35,864 nucleotides of DNA from an uncultured Nostoc sp. (GTDB lineage Bacteria; Cyanobacteriota; Cyanobacteriia; Cyanobacteriales; Nostocaceae): assembly GCF_937863485.1 (NCBI RefSeq), contig NZ_CALMFY010000217.1:15150-51013 (forward strand). The letters are read 5' to 3'. Position 1 is the stretch's first letter; the number at the start of each line of letters is the position of its first letter. Position numbers and translations under genes: made by a program. The notes beneath the pieces were generated by a model. The model was not told the origin of the DNA, ran no database searches, and was given only the letters and a program-made list of their open reading frames with translations. Below, piece by piece: positions 25,329-34,472 of this stretch.

Positions 25329-25578
25329 TTAACGTGAGTTCGACGGATAGGAAAGCACAAAAAGCTTGCTATGTATGAATTTGCTCAACTGGGCATACAA
25401 AAAGGCGATGCCTGCGGCGGGCTACGCCTACGCAACGTCCATTTAACTTTTTGATTAATTTGATAGCTGGTTTAACTGCTTATACTTATTTGCCTAAAAA
25501 ACCTTCGATTGACATTTACTCAAAAGATTTGCCTGCACTATCTCCTGCCATTTTTTAGTTCCGTCGAACTTACGTTAA
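25329..25578 (+). mobile_element. 250-bp IS-derived remnant
   Basis: TTAACGTGAGTTCGACGGA (25329-25347) and its inverted copy with one mismatch (25560-25578) bound the element. Inside, the plus strand ends with an open stretch NLIAGLTAYTYLPKKPSIDI, then YSKDLPALSPAIF-stop just before the right end, which looks like the C-terminus of a transposase. A GCCTGCGGCGGGCTACGCC repeat lies in the middle. The element is an internally deleted insertion sequence; its family is not assigned. Confidence 0.7.
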
Positions 25579-25626
25579 CTTATCAGTGATGGGAGTAGAG
25601 GCATACAGATGTACGCCCCTGGTAGT

Positions 25627-27069
25627 TTAGGACTTGCTACTGGTGACTGCTTCGTTTAAAACTAACTCTGGTTCTGGTGTCTTCTCCTCTTCTTCTGGCA
25701 AACCGTAAATTGACCTGTATAGCTTCACGTACTGCTTGGCAGATTGATACCAACTAAAATCTTGACTCATGCCGCGTTTTTGTAGTTCTTGCCATTGCGG
25801 TTTGAAACGGAAGCCTTCCCAAGCCCGGATCATAGAGGTGAAAAGGTCTAGCGGTTCATAGCGATCAAAGCAATAACCGGTGCCTGCGGCTTTTTCGGGG
25901 TCGTGATGCGTTACCGTATCAACTAATCCACCTGTGCGGCGGACAATGGGTACAGAACCGTAGCGCAAAGCCATCATTTGGCTGATACCACAAGGTTCAA
26001 AACGACTAGGCATTAAGAAGGCATCGGTACCAGCGTAGATCCGGCGAGACAGAGCATCGTTATACAGTAAGTAAGTTGCCATGCGTCCGGGAAAGCGAGA
26101 TGCTAATTGCCACATCTGAGTTTCATAGTAGCGATCGCCTGTTCCTAACAACACAAACTGTGCATCTGTATAAGATAAGAAGCGATCAAGGATTTGTAAT
26201 ATCAAATCAATGCCTTTTTGTTCCACTAATCGGGTCACAATCCCAATAAAAAAGGCTTTTGAGTTGACTTCTAACCCTAGTTCTTCTTGCAAAGCAATTT
26301 TGTTGGCCTTGCGTTTATCTAAAGTGTCAGCAGTGAAGGTTTGAGTAATGTATTTGTCATTTTCTGGGTTATAAACTTCAGTATCAATACCATTGATAAT
26401 CCCAGATAATTTCCCGCTAATAAAAGACAGCAAACCTTCTAATGTTTCACCGTAAGTAGGCGTCTTGATTTGGTCGGCATAGGTAGGCGAAACTGTATTT
26501 ACCTTATTGGCAAATTGCACCGCCGCTGCCATTACATTGTGTCCTTGCATATACCAGGGACACCAAGTAATTCTCTCTAAATACCAACGCCACGGCCCTT
26601 GATAAGCCAGATTATGAATGGTAAACACTGTGCTGATATCAGGATCTTGGTGCATCCACACGGGAATCATCCCCGTGTGCCAATCGTGGCAATGGATAAT
26701 TTCTGGCTTCCAGTAATTCCAGGCAAACTCGGCTGCACCATTTGCAAACAAAGTGAACCGCCAATCTTCATCATCTCCAGAATAAATGCGGCGGGGCATG
26801 AAGGCGGGATGTCCGAATAAATACAAGGGAACATCAGTACCAGGCAGAACACTTTCGTATACTGCAAAGTGCTGGAACATGGCATCTCCCCACCAGATGG
26901 GTTCATAGGGAATTTCCATTTTGTCTGGCAGGAAGCCGTAGTAAGGCAAGAATATCCGCACATCATGCCCCATTTCTCTCAGGACTTTGGGTAATGCCCC
27001 GACAACATCACCCATTCCTCCTACTTTCGCAATGGGTGCTGCCTCTGCTGCAACAAATAGAATCCGCAT
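25627..27069 (-). CDS. glgA: Glycogen synthase (ADP-glucose type)
   Basis: Extends alpha-1,4-glucan chains from ADP-glucose, cytoplasmic, GT5 family. 480 residues. The substrate-binding KVGGMGDV motif (K15) is at the N-terminus; HCHDWHTG (about 125-132), TVFTIHNLAYQG, GIVTRLVEQKG and the catalytic SRFEPCGISQMMALRYGSVP follow in order, then RRTGGLVDTV. A Glu/Pro-rich tail (about 460-480) extends beyond the usual end. KVGGMGDV instead of KVGGLGDV is a mild variation. It lies 131 bases downstream of hemC on the same strand, probably with a separate promoter. The GlgA1/GlgA2 choice is not resolved here. Confidence 0.95.
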   Translation of the reverse strand: MRILFVAAEAAPIAKVGGMGDVVGALPKVLREMGHDVRIFLPYYGFLPDKMEIPYEPIWWGDAMFQHFAVYESVLPGTDVPLYLFGHPAFMPRRIYSGDDEDWRFTLFANGAAEFAWNYWKPEIIHCHDWHTGMIPVWMHQDPDISTVFTIHNLAYQGPWRWYLERITWCPWYMQGHNVMAAAVQFANKVNTVSPTYADQIKTPTYGETLEGLLSFISGKLSGIINGIDTEVYNPENDKYITQTFTADTLDKRKANKIALQEELGLEVNSKAFFIGIVTRLVEQKGIDLILQILDRFLSYTDAQFVLLGTGDRYYETQMWQLASRFPGRMATYLLYNDALSRRIYAGTDAFLMPSRFEPCGISQMMALRYGSVPIVRRTGGLVDTVTHHDPEKAAGTGYCFDRYEPLDLFTSMIRAWEGFRFKPQWQELQKRGMSQDFSWYQSAKQYVKLYRSIYGLPEEEEKTPEPELVLNEAVTSSKS

Positions 27070-27200
27070 GGTAATTTTTGCTTCCCTGAGATTGTCAAAT
27101 TAACTCTATGATCCCGACCAACGCGATATGTCGCGTCTGGCACGTATGAGAGTGCAACGGCGATCAATTCTTATCTAATCACATCGGCTTGCCCAATTGC

Positions 27201-28172
27201 TTAGGAACCACGCTGAATCACCGCAAAAATTTCTGATAAAATTTCTTGCGCTCCCTGTTGCCGCAACAGTTCTGCTAGTTCTATGCCTAGCCCTTCAGCA
27301 TTGTTGGCAATGCCTGTGACGGTATCTTTTACCAGCTTTTGACCATCTACACTGGCGACTATCCCTGTTAAGGTCAAATTCTCACCGGATATTTCTGTAT
27401 TTACGCCAATAGGTACTTGACATCCGCCCTCTAGTGAGCGTAGAAAAGAGCGTTCGGCGAGACAGCGATCGCGTGTTTGGGGATGTTCGATCGCTTTGAG
27501 TAAAGATAGCAATTCACTATCATCAGCCCGGCATTCTATACCCAAGGCTCCTTGTCCAACAGCGTGGAGAGAGATATTTGCGGGGAGAATTTGATGAACG
27601 CGATCGCCCATTCCCAATCTCTCTAACCCTGCTGTTGCCAAAATCAAAGCATCGTATTCGCCTGCATCGAGTTTTGCCAACCGTGTAATCAAGTTTCCCC
27701 GCACATCTTTAAATGTAAAGTGGGGGAAGTGGTGACGTAACTGTGCTAACCGCCGTAGAGAAGATGTACCGATTACAGCACCCTCTGGTAAAGTATCGAT
27801 TTGTTTATCTTTGTGCTTTTCATGCACCACTAATGCATCTGCTGGGTTTTCCCGTTCAGTAATTGCTGCCAGTGTTAACCCTTCTGGTAAGTGAGTTGGC
27901 AGATCCTTGAGGGAATGAACCGCAAAGTCAATCTCCTGATTGAGCATTCCGACTTCAAGTTCTTTAGTAAAAAGTCCTTTATCGCCAATCTTAGCTAATG
28001 CTACATCCAAGATTTTATCGCCTTGGGTAGACATGGTGTGGACTTCAAAAGTGATATCAGGAAAGCAATTCTTTAGTTGCTCTTGTACCCAGTAGGTTTG
28101 AACCAGAGCAAGTTGGCTTTTGCGTGAACCAATCCGAATAGTGCGTGGGGGACTAGAAACAACTGAAGTCAT
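27201..28172 (-). CDS. hemC: Hydroxymethylbilane synthase (porphobilinogen deaminase)
   Basis: Joins four porphobilinogens into hydroxymethylbilane, the linear precursor of haem, chlorophyll and bilins. 323 residues. IRIGSRKSQLALVQT starts the fold; HSLKDLP contains the catalytic Asp90; GTSSLRRLAQLR and DVRGNLITRL are the substrate-binding arginine blocks; C251 in SLEGGCQVPIG carries the dipyrromethane cofactor. All key residues are present. It is transcribed towards glgA. Its presence near phycobilin genes is functionally fitting but the genes are not in one unit. Confidence 0.97.
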   Translation of the reverse strand: MTSVVSSPPRTIRIGSRKSQLALVQTYWVQEQLKNCFPDITFEVHTMSTQGDKILDVALAKIGDKGLFTKELEVGMLNQEIDFAVHSLKDLPTHLPEGLTLAAITERENPADALVVHEKHKDKQIDTLPEGAVIGTSSLRRLAQLRHHFPHFTFKDVRGNLITRLAKLDAGEYDALILATAGLERLGMGDRVHQILPANISLHAVGQGALGIECRADDSELLSLLKAIEHPQTRDRCLAERSFLRSLEGGCQVPIGVNTEISGENLTLTGIVASVDGQKLVKDTVTGIANNAEGLGIELAELLRQQGAQEILSEIFAVIQRGS

Positions 28173-28376
28173 AAAACAATATACCAGTAAGCGATTAATT
28201 CACTTTCATCTAGACTACCGTAGTCAGGGACACATGCGAATTTTGGGTTTTGGATTTGGGATTTTGGATTACAATTCTTTACCAAAGGCTGGTTTGAGGA
28301 ATCTCCAACACTACTACTTGGTACAGCATTTCGTTAAATTTGTAGCAAATTAAATTTGGCAATACCCTCCAATGCC

Positions 28377-28562
28377 AATGCCTCTACTAACAATGCTAAT
28401 GCGTCTACTGACAATACTAATGCGTCTGCTGACAATGCCAACGCGTCCGTTGACAATGCCAATGCATCTGCTGACGATGCCAATGCGTCCGCTGACAATG
28501 CCAACGCATCTGCTGACAATGCCAATGCGTCCGCTGACAATGCCAATGCATCTGCTGACATT
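28377..28562. repeat. 21-bp tandem repeat array B (9 units)
   Basis: Eight full units and one partial of the form AATGC(G/A)TC(T/C)GCTGACAATG plus C; they translate on the plus strand as NASADNA heptads, and the minus strand is open too (SADALAL). Units alternate GCGTCC and GCATCT, hinting at a higher-order 42-bp period. It abuts a truncated GAF fragment and lies 204 bases upstream of hemC. The unit differs from array A, though both contain ACTAACAATG-like parts and share the 21-bp length. Confidence 0.92.
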
Positions 28563-28893
28563 AAAAACGAACTCTTGAGTTTGCCTGTTGAACGTGGTGT
28601 TCTAATTCAGCGTTGAGTGTTTGTAGCTGTTTGTAAAGTTCTGAGTGTTGGATGGCGATCGCAACTTGGGTTGCAAGTTGGTTCATCAACTGAATTTCCC
28701 CAGATTTCCATATGCGGGTGCGATCGTACTGATGAGCAATCAATAAGCCCCAAAGATCAGGGGTATAAATAGGTGTTTTGCTATCTCGTTGTTTATCTGC
28801 TTGCCGATCCTCTTGTAGAATGCACATGGAGTGCTGACAACAAGCTGATTCATGTCTACACATAGTTACAATCATTAATTTTTTATAAGTCAA
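28561..28893 (-). pseudogene. GAF-domain fragment of a signalling protein
   Basis: The minus strand reads PIYTPDLWGLLIAHQYDRTR, then IWKSGEIQLMNQLATQVAIA and IQHSELYKQLQTLNAELEHH, the final strands and helix of a phytochrome/GAF-type domain as found in cyanobacterial sensor kinases, running into the linker coiled coil. The fragment ends at TAA exactly where repeat array B begins (28561), and the upstream part (CILQEDRQADKQRDSKT) covers only a small part of a GAF domain. No kinase domain is present. It is a broken remnant, not a full gene. Confidence 0.75.
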
Positions 28894-28955
28894 GCAAACT
28901 CAGCAACCTTCGATTACCACGTACTGATGCTCCTGACTTATCACTTCAATTTTCA

Positions 28956-29141
28956 TTGGAAAGTAATGCAGTTGATATTGAATTTGAAGAAGATAAAGAA
29001 TTCTCAAAGCGAATTTCCTTAAATGCGGTCATAACAAATGAATCTTTAGCTTGGTCAGTTGATTCACTTGGAATGCAGCCGAAGCTTAGAGCAACTATTT
29101 TAACTGTCTCAAATAATCAAGCGAAAATTTTAGATGTTTGA
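28956..29141 (+). CDS. Short hypothetical ORF, possibly the end of a degraded gene
   Basis: 61 residues from a TTG, without ribosome site. The same frame is open upstream through RLPRTDAPDLSLQF, so the visible part may be the C-terminus of a longer lost gene. Composition (FEEDKEFSKRISLNAVITNE, ILTVSNNQAKILDV) is protein-like, but no family was recognised. The following 246 bases up to the Uma2 gene hold a HIP1 site and nothing else. Confidence 0.3.
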   Translation: MESNAVDIEFEEDKEFSKRISLNAVITNESLAWSVDSLGMQPKLRATILTVSNNQAKILDV

Positions 29142-29387
29142 TAAAGGGCAACTTGATAAATCAAATGTAGCGAATGATCGCAAGATATTGGCGAGGCATT
29201 CAAAGCTTACTACCACCACTCAACTTCATCGTCATAAACTTAATCATAAAATTAGATAAATATCAAAAAAATTAACAATTTTTATCAAAATCTCAAGCGT
29301 ATTGCTTTATAGGCGATCGCCTTTTTGTATCCAGCCAGTGGCGAAGGTTGATAAACTAGAGATAGGATTTTCAAAATAGCAGAAGTC

Positions 29388-29954
29388 ATGAGTGTTGCAA
29401 AATCTGCATCCCTAACCCTAGAGGAGTTTCTGAAGTTACCAGAAACAAAGCCTGCAAGTATTTATATTGATGGTGAGATTATCCAGAAACCAATGCCGAA
29501 AACCCGCCACTCCCGACTTCAGGCTAAGTTGATTAATGGGATTAATGAAGTCACAGAGGAGAGGCAAATCGCTTATGCTTTTCCAGAGTTACGTTGTACT
29601 TTTGGTGGTCGGTCAATTGTTCCAGATGTGGCGGTTATTCGTTGGCAACAAATTGAGTTTGACAATAACGGAGAACCTGTAGATGATGTGCTAATTGCTC
29701 CAAACTGGACAATTGAAATTCTCTCTCCAGATCAGAGTTCCAATCGGGTTACCAGCAATATCTTGCACTGCCTAAAATATGGTTGTCAGCTTGGATGGTT
29801 GATTGATCCCGATGACCGCTCAGTTCTCGTTTTTCAACCACATCAACAACCAGAATTTTGTCATAAAGCAGATAGGTTGGCTGTTTTAGATGGTATTGAT
29901 TTAGAACTGACAGTAGAACAGGTATTTGGCTGGTTAAAGATGAAAGCCGAGTGA
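29388..29954 (+). CDS. Uma2-family (DUF820) putative nuclease
   Basis: 188 residues of the Uma2 family, abundant in cyanobacteria and assigned to the PD-(D/E)xK nuclease fold. Visible features: LTLEEFLKLPETKPA N-terminus, YIDGEIIQKPMPKTRHSRLQ (about 26-45), the acidic positions in SIVPDVAVIRW (about 75-85), WTIEILSPDQSSNRV (107-121) and YGCQLGWLIDPDDRSVLVF. The E-I-L-S-P-D segment is usually E-(V/I)-x-S-P in the family. In vivo role unknown. Convergent with the LprI-like gene (106 bases between). Confidence 0.9.
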   Translation: MSVAKSASLTLEEFLKLPETKPASIYIDGEIIQKPMPKTRHSRLQAKLINGINEVTEERQIAYAFPELRCTFGGRSIVPDVAVIRWQQIEFDNNGEPVDDVLIAPNWTIEILSPDQSSNRVTSNILHCLKYGCQLGWLIDPDDRSVLVFQPHQQPEFCHKADRLAVLDGIDLELTVEQVFGWLKMKAE

Positions 29955-30060
29955 GCAAGCCATGTTAAAATTCTCTGTAAATCATCGGATTAATAGATTT
30001 TTTAGTTTCTATTTCTAAATCTTAACAATTGAACTTACTGATATAGCCATTTTTATCGAA

Positions 30061-30480
30061 TTAAGGGTCGGCTTTGAGATATTCCTGTAATTGTTGAGTA
30101 CGCAATTTGGTGGAATTTTCCAGACAACCAAAATAAATGGTTGCGGCAATACTTCCTCCCTCATACCTGCTTCTCTCAAACTCACAATTAGTATCTCGAA
30201 ACTTAATCCATGCTACTTGTGCAGCAATCAATTTCTGTTTCCTAGAGCTTTCTAACGTAGATAGCAATTGTTGATAAACTTGATTCAGCTTTTTATCTGC
30301 ATTCTGATAAAATAACTTCGTGCATTCATTAATTGCTGCTTGAGTTTGAGGATTATTGCAGTTAAGCCTTTGAACTAAGCGCATTGGTAAATTAGGCGTT
30401 GTGCCTGCTATTGTCATGGTAGGGGTATTTAAACTACTGAGAGTTACAATACTTGCCAAAACTAGTAATAATTGACGCAT
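30061..30480 (-). CDS. LprI-like (DUF1311) secreted protein
   Basis: 139 residues from ATG 30480, giving an N-terminal signal peptide (MRQLLLVLASIVTLSSLNTP); the frame is open 23 codons upstream but those would spoil the signal. The mature part has the DUF1311/LprI pattern: CNNPQTQAAINECTKLFYQN, AD-KKLNQVYQQL, KLIAAQVAWIKFRDTNCEF and GGSIAATIYFGCLENSTKLR, with four conserved Cys that should form two disulfides. LprI homologues inhibit lysozyme in mycobacteria; whether this holds here is open. Confidence 0.85.
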   Translation of the reverse strand: MRQLLLVLASIVTLSSLNTPTMTIAGTTPNLPMRLVQRLNCNNPQTQAAINECTKLFYQNADKKLNQVYQQLLSTLESSRKQKLIAAQVAWIKFRDTNCEFERSRYEGGSIAATIYFGCLENSTKLRTQQLQEYLKADP

Positions 30481-30671
30481 GGCAAAATTTTTATTGTTTA
30501 GGTATAGACAAAAGATACTAAAATACGCGTCAGCATTGATGTGTTCCAACGTAGAATACTTCTGAACTTTTTACAAAAAGTAAACCAGCCGTCAGATGGA
30601 AGTCGAAATTTCACAACAATGCTAAAAATAATTTGGTATTTTAGTAATCTAAAGTTTAGCTTTTATATTTT

Positions 30672-31643
30672 ATGAATCGTTCCGCCTGCCTCATTTTCAA
30701 TCCAGTTGCGGGTCAGGGTGACCCAGATTTAGAGCTGGCAGAAATTCGGACAATATTAGAGCCAGAGATTGACCTAGATATTTATCTCACAACTGAAGAA
30801 ATCGACGCTGACGAACTGGCCTATGCAGCGGTAGCGAGGGGTGTAGATGCAATCATTGCTTCAGGGGGAGATGGCACCCTCTCAGCGGCGGCAGCGGCTT
30901 TAATAGGTACTGATATTCCATTTGGGATTATTTCCAGAGGAACAGCAAACGCTTTTGCCACAGCTTTAGGAATTCCTGACACGATCGCAGCTGCGTGTCA
31001 CACAATTTTGCAGGGAGGAACCCGCAATGTAGACGTAGCCTATTGCAACGATCAGCCAATGGTACTCTTGGCAGGTATTGGCTTTGAAGCTGAAACTGTA
31101 GAATTGGCAGACCGAGACGCCAAGAATCGCTTTGGAATGATGGCCTACGTTTTGGCTGGAATTCAGCAACTGAGAAACTTAAAAAACTTTGATGTTGAAA
31201 TTGAAACTGAGGACAAAATAATTAAAACTAGCGCCTGTGCAGTAACAGTAGCAAATGCTGCACCTGCCACTTCTGTCTTAGCTCAGGGTCCAGCAGGTCT
31301 GGTTTATGATGATGGGCTACTAGATTTAACAATTGTAGCTTCAGTTAATAAGGCAGGAGCGATCGCAGCTACATTTCATCTATTTCAAACGGCTTCTACA
31401 GGTAACGCCGTAGAACGGGATGATATTGGCTTCCTGCGAGCCAAACAATTTAAAATTACGACTAATCCACCACAAAAGGTTGTTCTAGATGGTGAAATAG
31501 TGGGCACAACTCCAGTAGAAATTAAGTGTGTTCCAGCAGGCTTGAAAATTTTTGTGCCATTAGTAGAAGAAGTTGAGCCTACTGAAAAACTAGAGGGACT
31601 CCCCAACCTGACTATTGAGATGAAAGACACAGTAGGAGAATAA
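30672..31643 (+). CDS. Diacylglycerol-kinase-like lipid kinase (YegS/BmrU family)
   Basis: 323 residues with the DAGK catalytic domain: ACLIFNPVAGQGDPDLEL (5-22), the nucleotide-binding SGGDGTLSAAAAALIGTDIP (64-83; GGDGT at 65-69), FGIISRGTANAFATALGIP (84-102), and the C-terminal YDDGLLDLTIVAS and VVLDGEIVG blocks of the sandwich domain. It phosphorylates a lipid such as diacylglycerol at the membrane, with exact substrate unknown. The start is ATG 30672 without a strong ribosome site. A metallophosphoesterase gene follows 144 bases downstream on the same strand; a shared role is possible but not shown. Confidence 0.9.
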   Translation: MNRSACLIFNPVAGQGDPDLELAEIRTILEPEIDLDIYLTTEEIDADELAYAAVARGVDAIIASGGDGTLSAAAAALIGTDIPFGIISRGTANAFATALGIPDTIAAACHTILQGGTRNVDVAYCNDQPMVLLAGIGFEAETVELADRDAKNRFGMMAYVLAGIQQLRNLKNFDVEIETEDKIIKTSACAVTVANAAPATSVLAQGPAGLVYDDGLLDLTIVASVNKAGAIAATFHLFQTASTGNAVERDDIGFLRAKQFKITTNPPQKVVLDGEIVGTTPVEIKCVPAGLKIFVPLVEEVEPTEKLEGLPNLTIEMKDTVGE

Positions 31644-31787
31644 GGGCATGGGGCATGGGGGAGCTACTGCGTTGAACGGGTTTCCCGGCTTGTACCCCTA
31701 CGGAGAAGCAAGTGGCATCAAGGGGAGAGACTTGCTACAACCTTGCTCCCCTGTCCCCTTTAATAGAAGATTCAGGAGTAGGTTGCA

Positions 31788-33350
31788 TTGAAACTTGTAT
31801 CTGATCCAGCGATCGCTAACAAAATTAGTAAAATGAATCAGCGGGTACGGTGGCAAGATCCGTTAATTGTGGAACGGAACATCGATCAAACTCGGCTGGT
31901 GTTGGAAGATGGTCAAACAGACAATTCTGAGTTTTCATTTTTAGTTATAGGTGATAGTGGTTCCGGCCAGCACCGGGGACACAATCCCCAACGACAGGTG
32001 GCTGAACTGATGCTGCCCCATCACAACGAATCCCGTTTTATGCTGCACATGGGGGATGTGATCTATTTAGTGGGGTCAAGTGAATACTACCACCAGAACT
32101 TCATCCAGCCTTACCGAGAGTTTATCTTGGGCGGAGAGCATCCCAGACGGATTGCCTATGACCAGATGATTTTTAAGCTGCCCATTTTACCTGTACCGGG
32201 AAATCACGATTACTATAACTTGCCGATTTTATTGAGCTTGGCATCTCTAACAACATTACCCATTCGTGGCCTATTGCGATCGCGGTTAGACCTAGATGTG
32301 GGCTTGCATGGCTCAGGAACGGGTGACGCTTACGCACGGGCATTTCTGGACTATCTTAAGGCGTTTCAGCTTCCAGGAGAGTTAAATGATCATTTAGATC
32401 AGTACTACACAGCCAAGACAGATACAGGTCGTTGTCTTAGCTATCAACCTGGTCACTTCACTCGCCTTCCCAATCGCTACTATACTTTTCGCTATGGCGG
32501 TATAGATTTCTTTGCCTTGGATTCTAATACATTTAACGATCCACCACCGCTACCTAAAACAAAAAAAGGTGACGCCGCTCGCAAAGTCTTAGAAAAACGC
32601 CGTGAAGATTTAGAGCAAGAAAAGCTGCAAATCATTGAAACCTCAGCCAAGCTTCGTCCAGAAAACCCCACAGAAGCCGACCAATTAGACGACTTCCACG
32701 CCAAGGTATCACAAATTGAAGAAATTATTGTTGATATCGATAAGCAATTAGCTGCTGATAAAACAACGCTGACTGATACTGAACAACTGGAGTGGCTCAA
32801 GCAAAGATTAATTGAATCTTGGAATACTGCTGAAGTTCGGGGAAGAGTGATTTATTTCCATCATCCTCCCTATGTAACTGAGGCGACAAAGTGGCAACAA
32901 GCACAAACTCTGATAATTCGCGATCGCCTCCGTGATGTGCTGGATGCAGTAGCTAAAGAAATAGGTTCCCTGACTCAGGGGCGTCCTTTGGTTGATTTGG
33001 TATTAAACGGTCACGCGCACTGCTTGGAACACCTGGAAACAATGGATACAGGACACGCTGATTCTCATATTCACTGGATTATTTGTGGTGGTAGCGGGTT
33101 TAGTTTGCGACGCCAGCGGATTGAGGGAGCAGATTTGATGGAGACTTTTGGGAACGAAAATAGATTAGTGGCGCGATCGCATCTCTTCATTGGTCGCAAC
33201 GGTCAAGGTTTTCAGAAGCGACGACCTTACTCAGGTTTACGCATTGACGTTAAAGGCGAACATCATCCCAAGTTCATTGTCCGTCCCTTGGTTGCCGAAT
33301 GGCATCAGCGGCAATGGCATAATCGGGAACTTGAGCCGTTGATCATTTAG
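31788..33350 (+). CDS. Calcineurin-like metallophosphoesterase
   Basis: 520 residues with the dimetal motifs in order: FLVIGDSGSG (D56), HMGDVIY (D90), VPGNHDYYN (N139-H140), VIYFHHPPY and LVLNGHAHCLEH. A charged coiled-coil insertion (about 265-325; KVLEKRREDLEQEKLQIIET) lies between the two halves and is unusual for simple family members. No signal peptide. The TTG start at 31788 is preceded by GGAG at ten bases; an ATG 15 codons later is an alternative. The substrate could be a nucleotide or phosphoprotein; not determinable. Confidence 0.88.
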   Translation: MKLVSDPAIANKISKMNQRVRWQDPLIVERNIDQTRLVLEDGQTDNSEFSFLVIGDSGSGQHRGHNPQRQVAELMLPHHNESRFMLHMGDVIYLVGSSEYYHQNFIQPYREFILGGEHPRRIAYDQMIFKLPILPVPGNHDYYNLPILLSLASLTTLPIRGLLRSRLDLDVGLHGSGTGDAYARAFLDYLKAFQLPGELNDHLDQYYTAKTDTGRCLSYQPGHFTRLPNRYYTFRYGGIDFFALDSNTFNDPPPLPKTKKGDAARKVLEKRREDLEQEKLQIIETSAKLRPENPTEADQLDDFHAKVSQIEEIIVDIDKQLAADKTTLTDTEQLEWLKQRLIESWNTAEVRGRVIYFHHPPYVTEATKWQQAQTLIIRDRLRDVLDAVAKEIGSLTQGRPLVDLVLNGHAHCLEHLETMDTGHADSHIHWIICGGSGFSLRRQRIEGADLMETFGNENRLVARSHLFIGRNGQGFQKRRPYSGLRIDVKGEHHPKFIVRPLVAEWHQRQWHNRELEPLII

Positions 33351-33381
33351 TAACATAATTCTGGAAATATTAGCCCATATA

Positions 33382-33410
33382 AGTAGAGACGCAATCATTG
33401 CGTCTCTACT
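33382..33410. terminator. Hairpin between convergent genes
   Basis: AGTAGAGACGCAAT and ATTGCGTCTCTACT form a perfect 14-base stem with a one-base loop. It sits 31 bases after the metallophosphoesterase stop and 56 bases from the opposite stop. Its sequence type (GAGACGCAAT palindrome) is a common dispersed repeat in Nostoc-type genomes that can double as terminator. Confidence 0.6.
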
Positions 33411-33466
33411 AAGCGTCTATTTAGCCTTATTACGTGTAATCATACCCAGCAAAAGGATGGTGTTAA

Positions 33467-33877
33467 TTAAATTATTCCTGGGCCTCTACCCCGGCTGTCA
33501 CCCTTTTCTGTCAACTTGCCTTCCTCGTCGTCTTGATTAACTTCTGCAAGTTCTTGAATACGTGCTGCCTTTTCTTCTGCTGCTTGTTGGCGTGCATCAC
33601 CCGGTACTTCGTAGTACATTTCCGGTTCAACTGCATAGTTGTTAGACAAACCTTCTTGGTCTACGGTGTAGCCGTCAGTGGTGCGTATACTTTCTGAATC
33701 AGTTTGATCATCGGTAGATGCATCTGCCTCTTTTTCTTCTGTGGGGAGTGTTTTGTACTCATCTCCTTCTCTTTCCATTCGAGCAGCTATTTCAGCTGGG
33801 ATAATGCCGCGATCATATGTATTTACTTCGGCTCTATCAGATGAATCTATACCTTTGTTAACTCCTTCATTAGCCAT
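33467..33877 (-). CDS. Acidic hydrophilic hypothetical protein
   Basis: 136 residues, rich in Glu, Asp, Ala, Gly and Thr, with no Cys or Trp and no hydrophobic core segment; probably intrinsically disordered. An ordered-looking element YDRGIIPAEIAARMEREGDE (about 21-40) and an acidic helix ARQQAAEEKAARIQELAEVN (about 94-113) stand out. AGAGGAC lies eight bases before the ATG. Composition resembles stress/desiccation-type hydrophilic proteins, but no family assignment can be made. Confidence 0.7.
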   Translation of the reverse strand: MANEGVNKGIDSSDRAEVNTYDRGIIPAEIAARMEREGDEYKTLPTEEKEADASTDDQTDSESIRTTDGYTVDQEGLSNNYAVEPEMYYEVPGDARQQAAEEKAARIQELAEVNQDDEEGKLTEKGDSRGRGPGII

Positions 33878-34472
33878 AAATTATGTCCTCTTAAAGAATG
33901 TATTAAATAACTTCAAAAACCAGATTAGGCTGTTTTTCATCTCAAATCTACTATCTTTAGAAGTGATTTAAATTTAAAAATAATGTTATATTCTCTATCT
34001 TTGGATGTATCCAAAAAACTAATATTAAGTCAGGTTAAATACTGATAATTTACATTAATTGCGTAGAACAAGGGTTTTGGCTGAAGTTGACACTGACAGC
34101 AATGAACATTATTCTGCCCCTACTGCCTTTTGCATGTAAAATAGGATAGTTACAAAATTCCCTACTTTTTAGACAAGTCGGGAATGTGAACCTTTGGATT
34201 GGATATATTTAATTAGCGAACCATACCCAATACTGTGCTGAGGCTAGTACCGCAAGGCGGAAGTCACTAATTCAAAAGTCAAAAGTCAAAAGTATATTAT
34301 GGAATAAGCTCTTTAGGGCTTTTCAATGCTCTGCTTATTTACGCCGTGCTGTACTAGTACAGCTTCGTGTAAATCCTAGTTACCATCTTAATTAACAAGA
34401 CAAGGGGCTTAAGCCCCTTGTTAAAGATAGATAAACTTGCGTTATAGTGTACTACTTTAATGGTTTGGAAAT
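33878..34472. other. 595-bp intergenic region
   Basis: No gene supported. It contains the triplicated AAAAGTC tract near 34272, the palindrome GCTGTACTAGTACAGC (34348-34363) and the terminator at 34400-34421. The left part should hold the promoter of the acidic-protein gene. Confidence 0.45.
34400..34421 (-). terminator. Terminator of the CAAD-protein gene
   Basis: ACAAGGGGCTTAAGCCCCTT plus GT is a perfect 22-base palindrome, 51 bases past the CAAD gene stop; the minus strand continues CTTGTTAATTAAG. The GGGGCTTAAGCCCC core is a frequent cyanobacterial terminator-like repeat. Confidence 0.55.

Noticed and set aside
25065..25337. Open frames through repeat array A (three frames, both strands)
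   Set aside because: All result from a stop-free 21-bp unit; no ribosome site and equally good frames in both directions.
28334..28616. Heptad-repeat proteins (NASADNA / SADALAL) in array B
   Set aside because: Open on both strands purely through repetition; no start signal or non-repeat domain supports translation.
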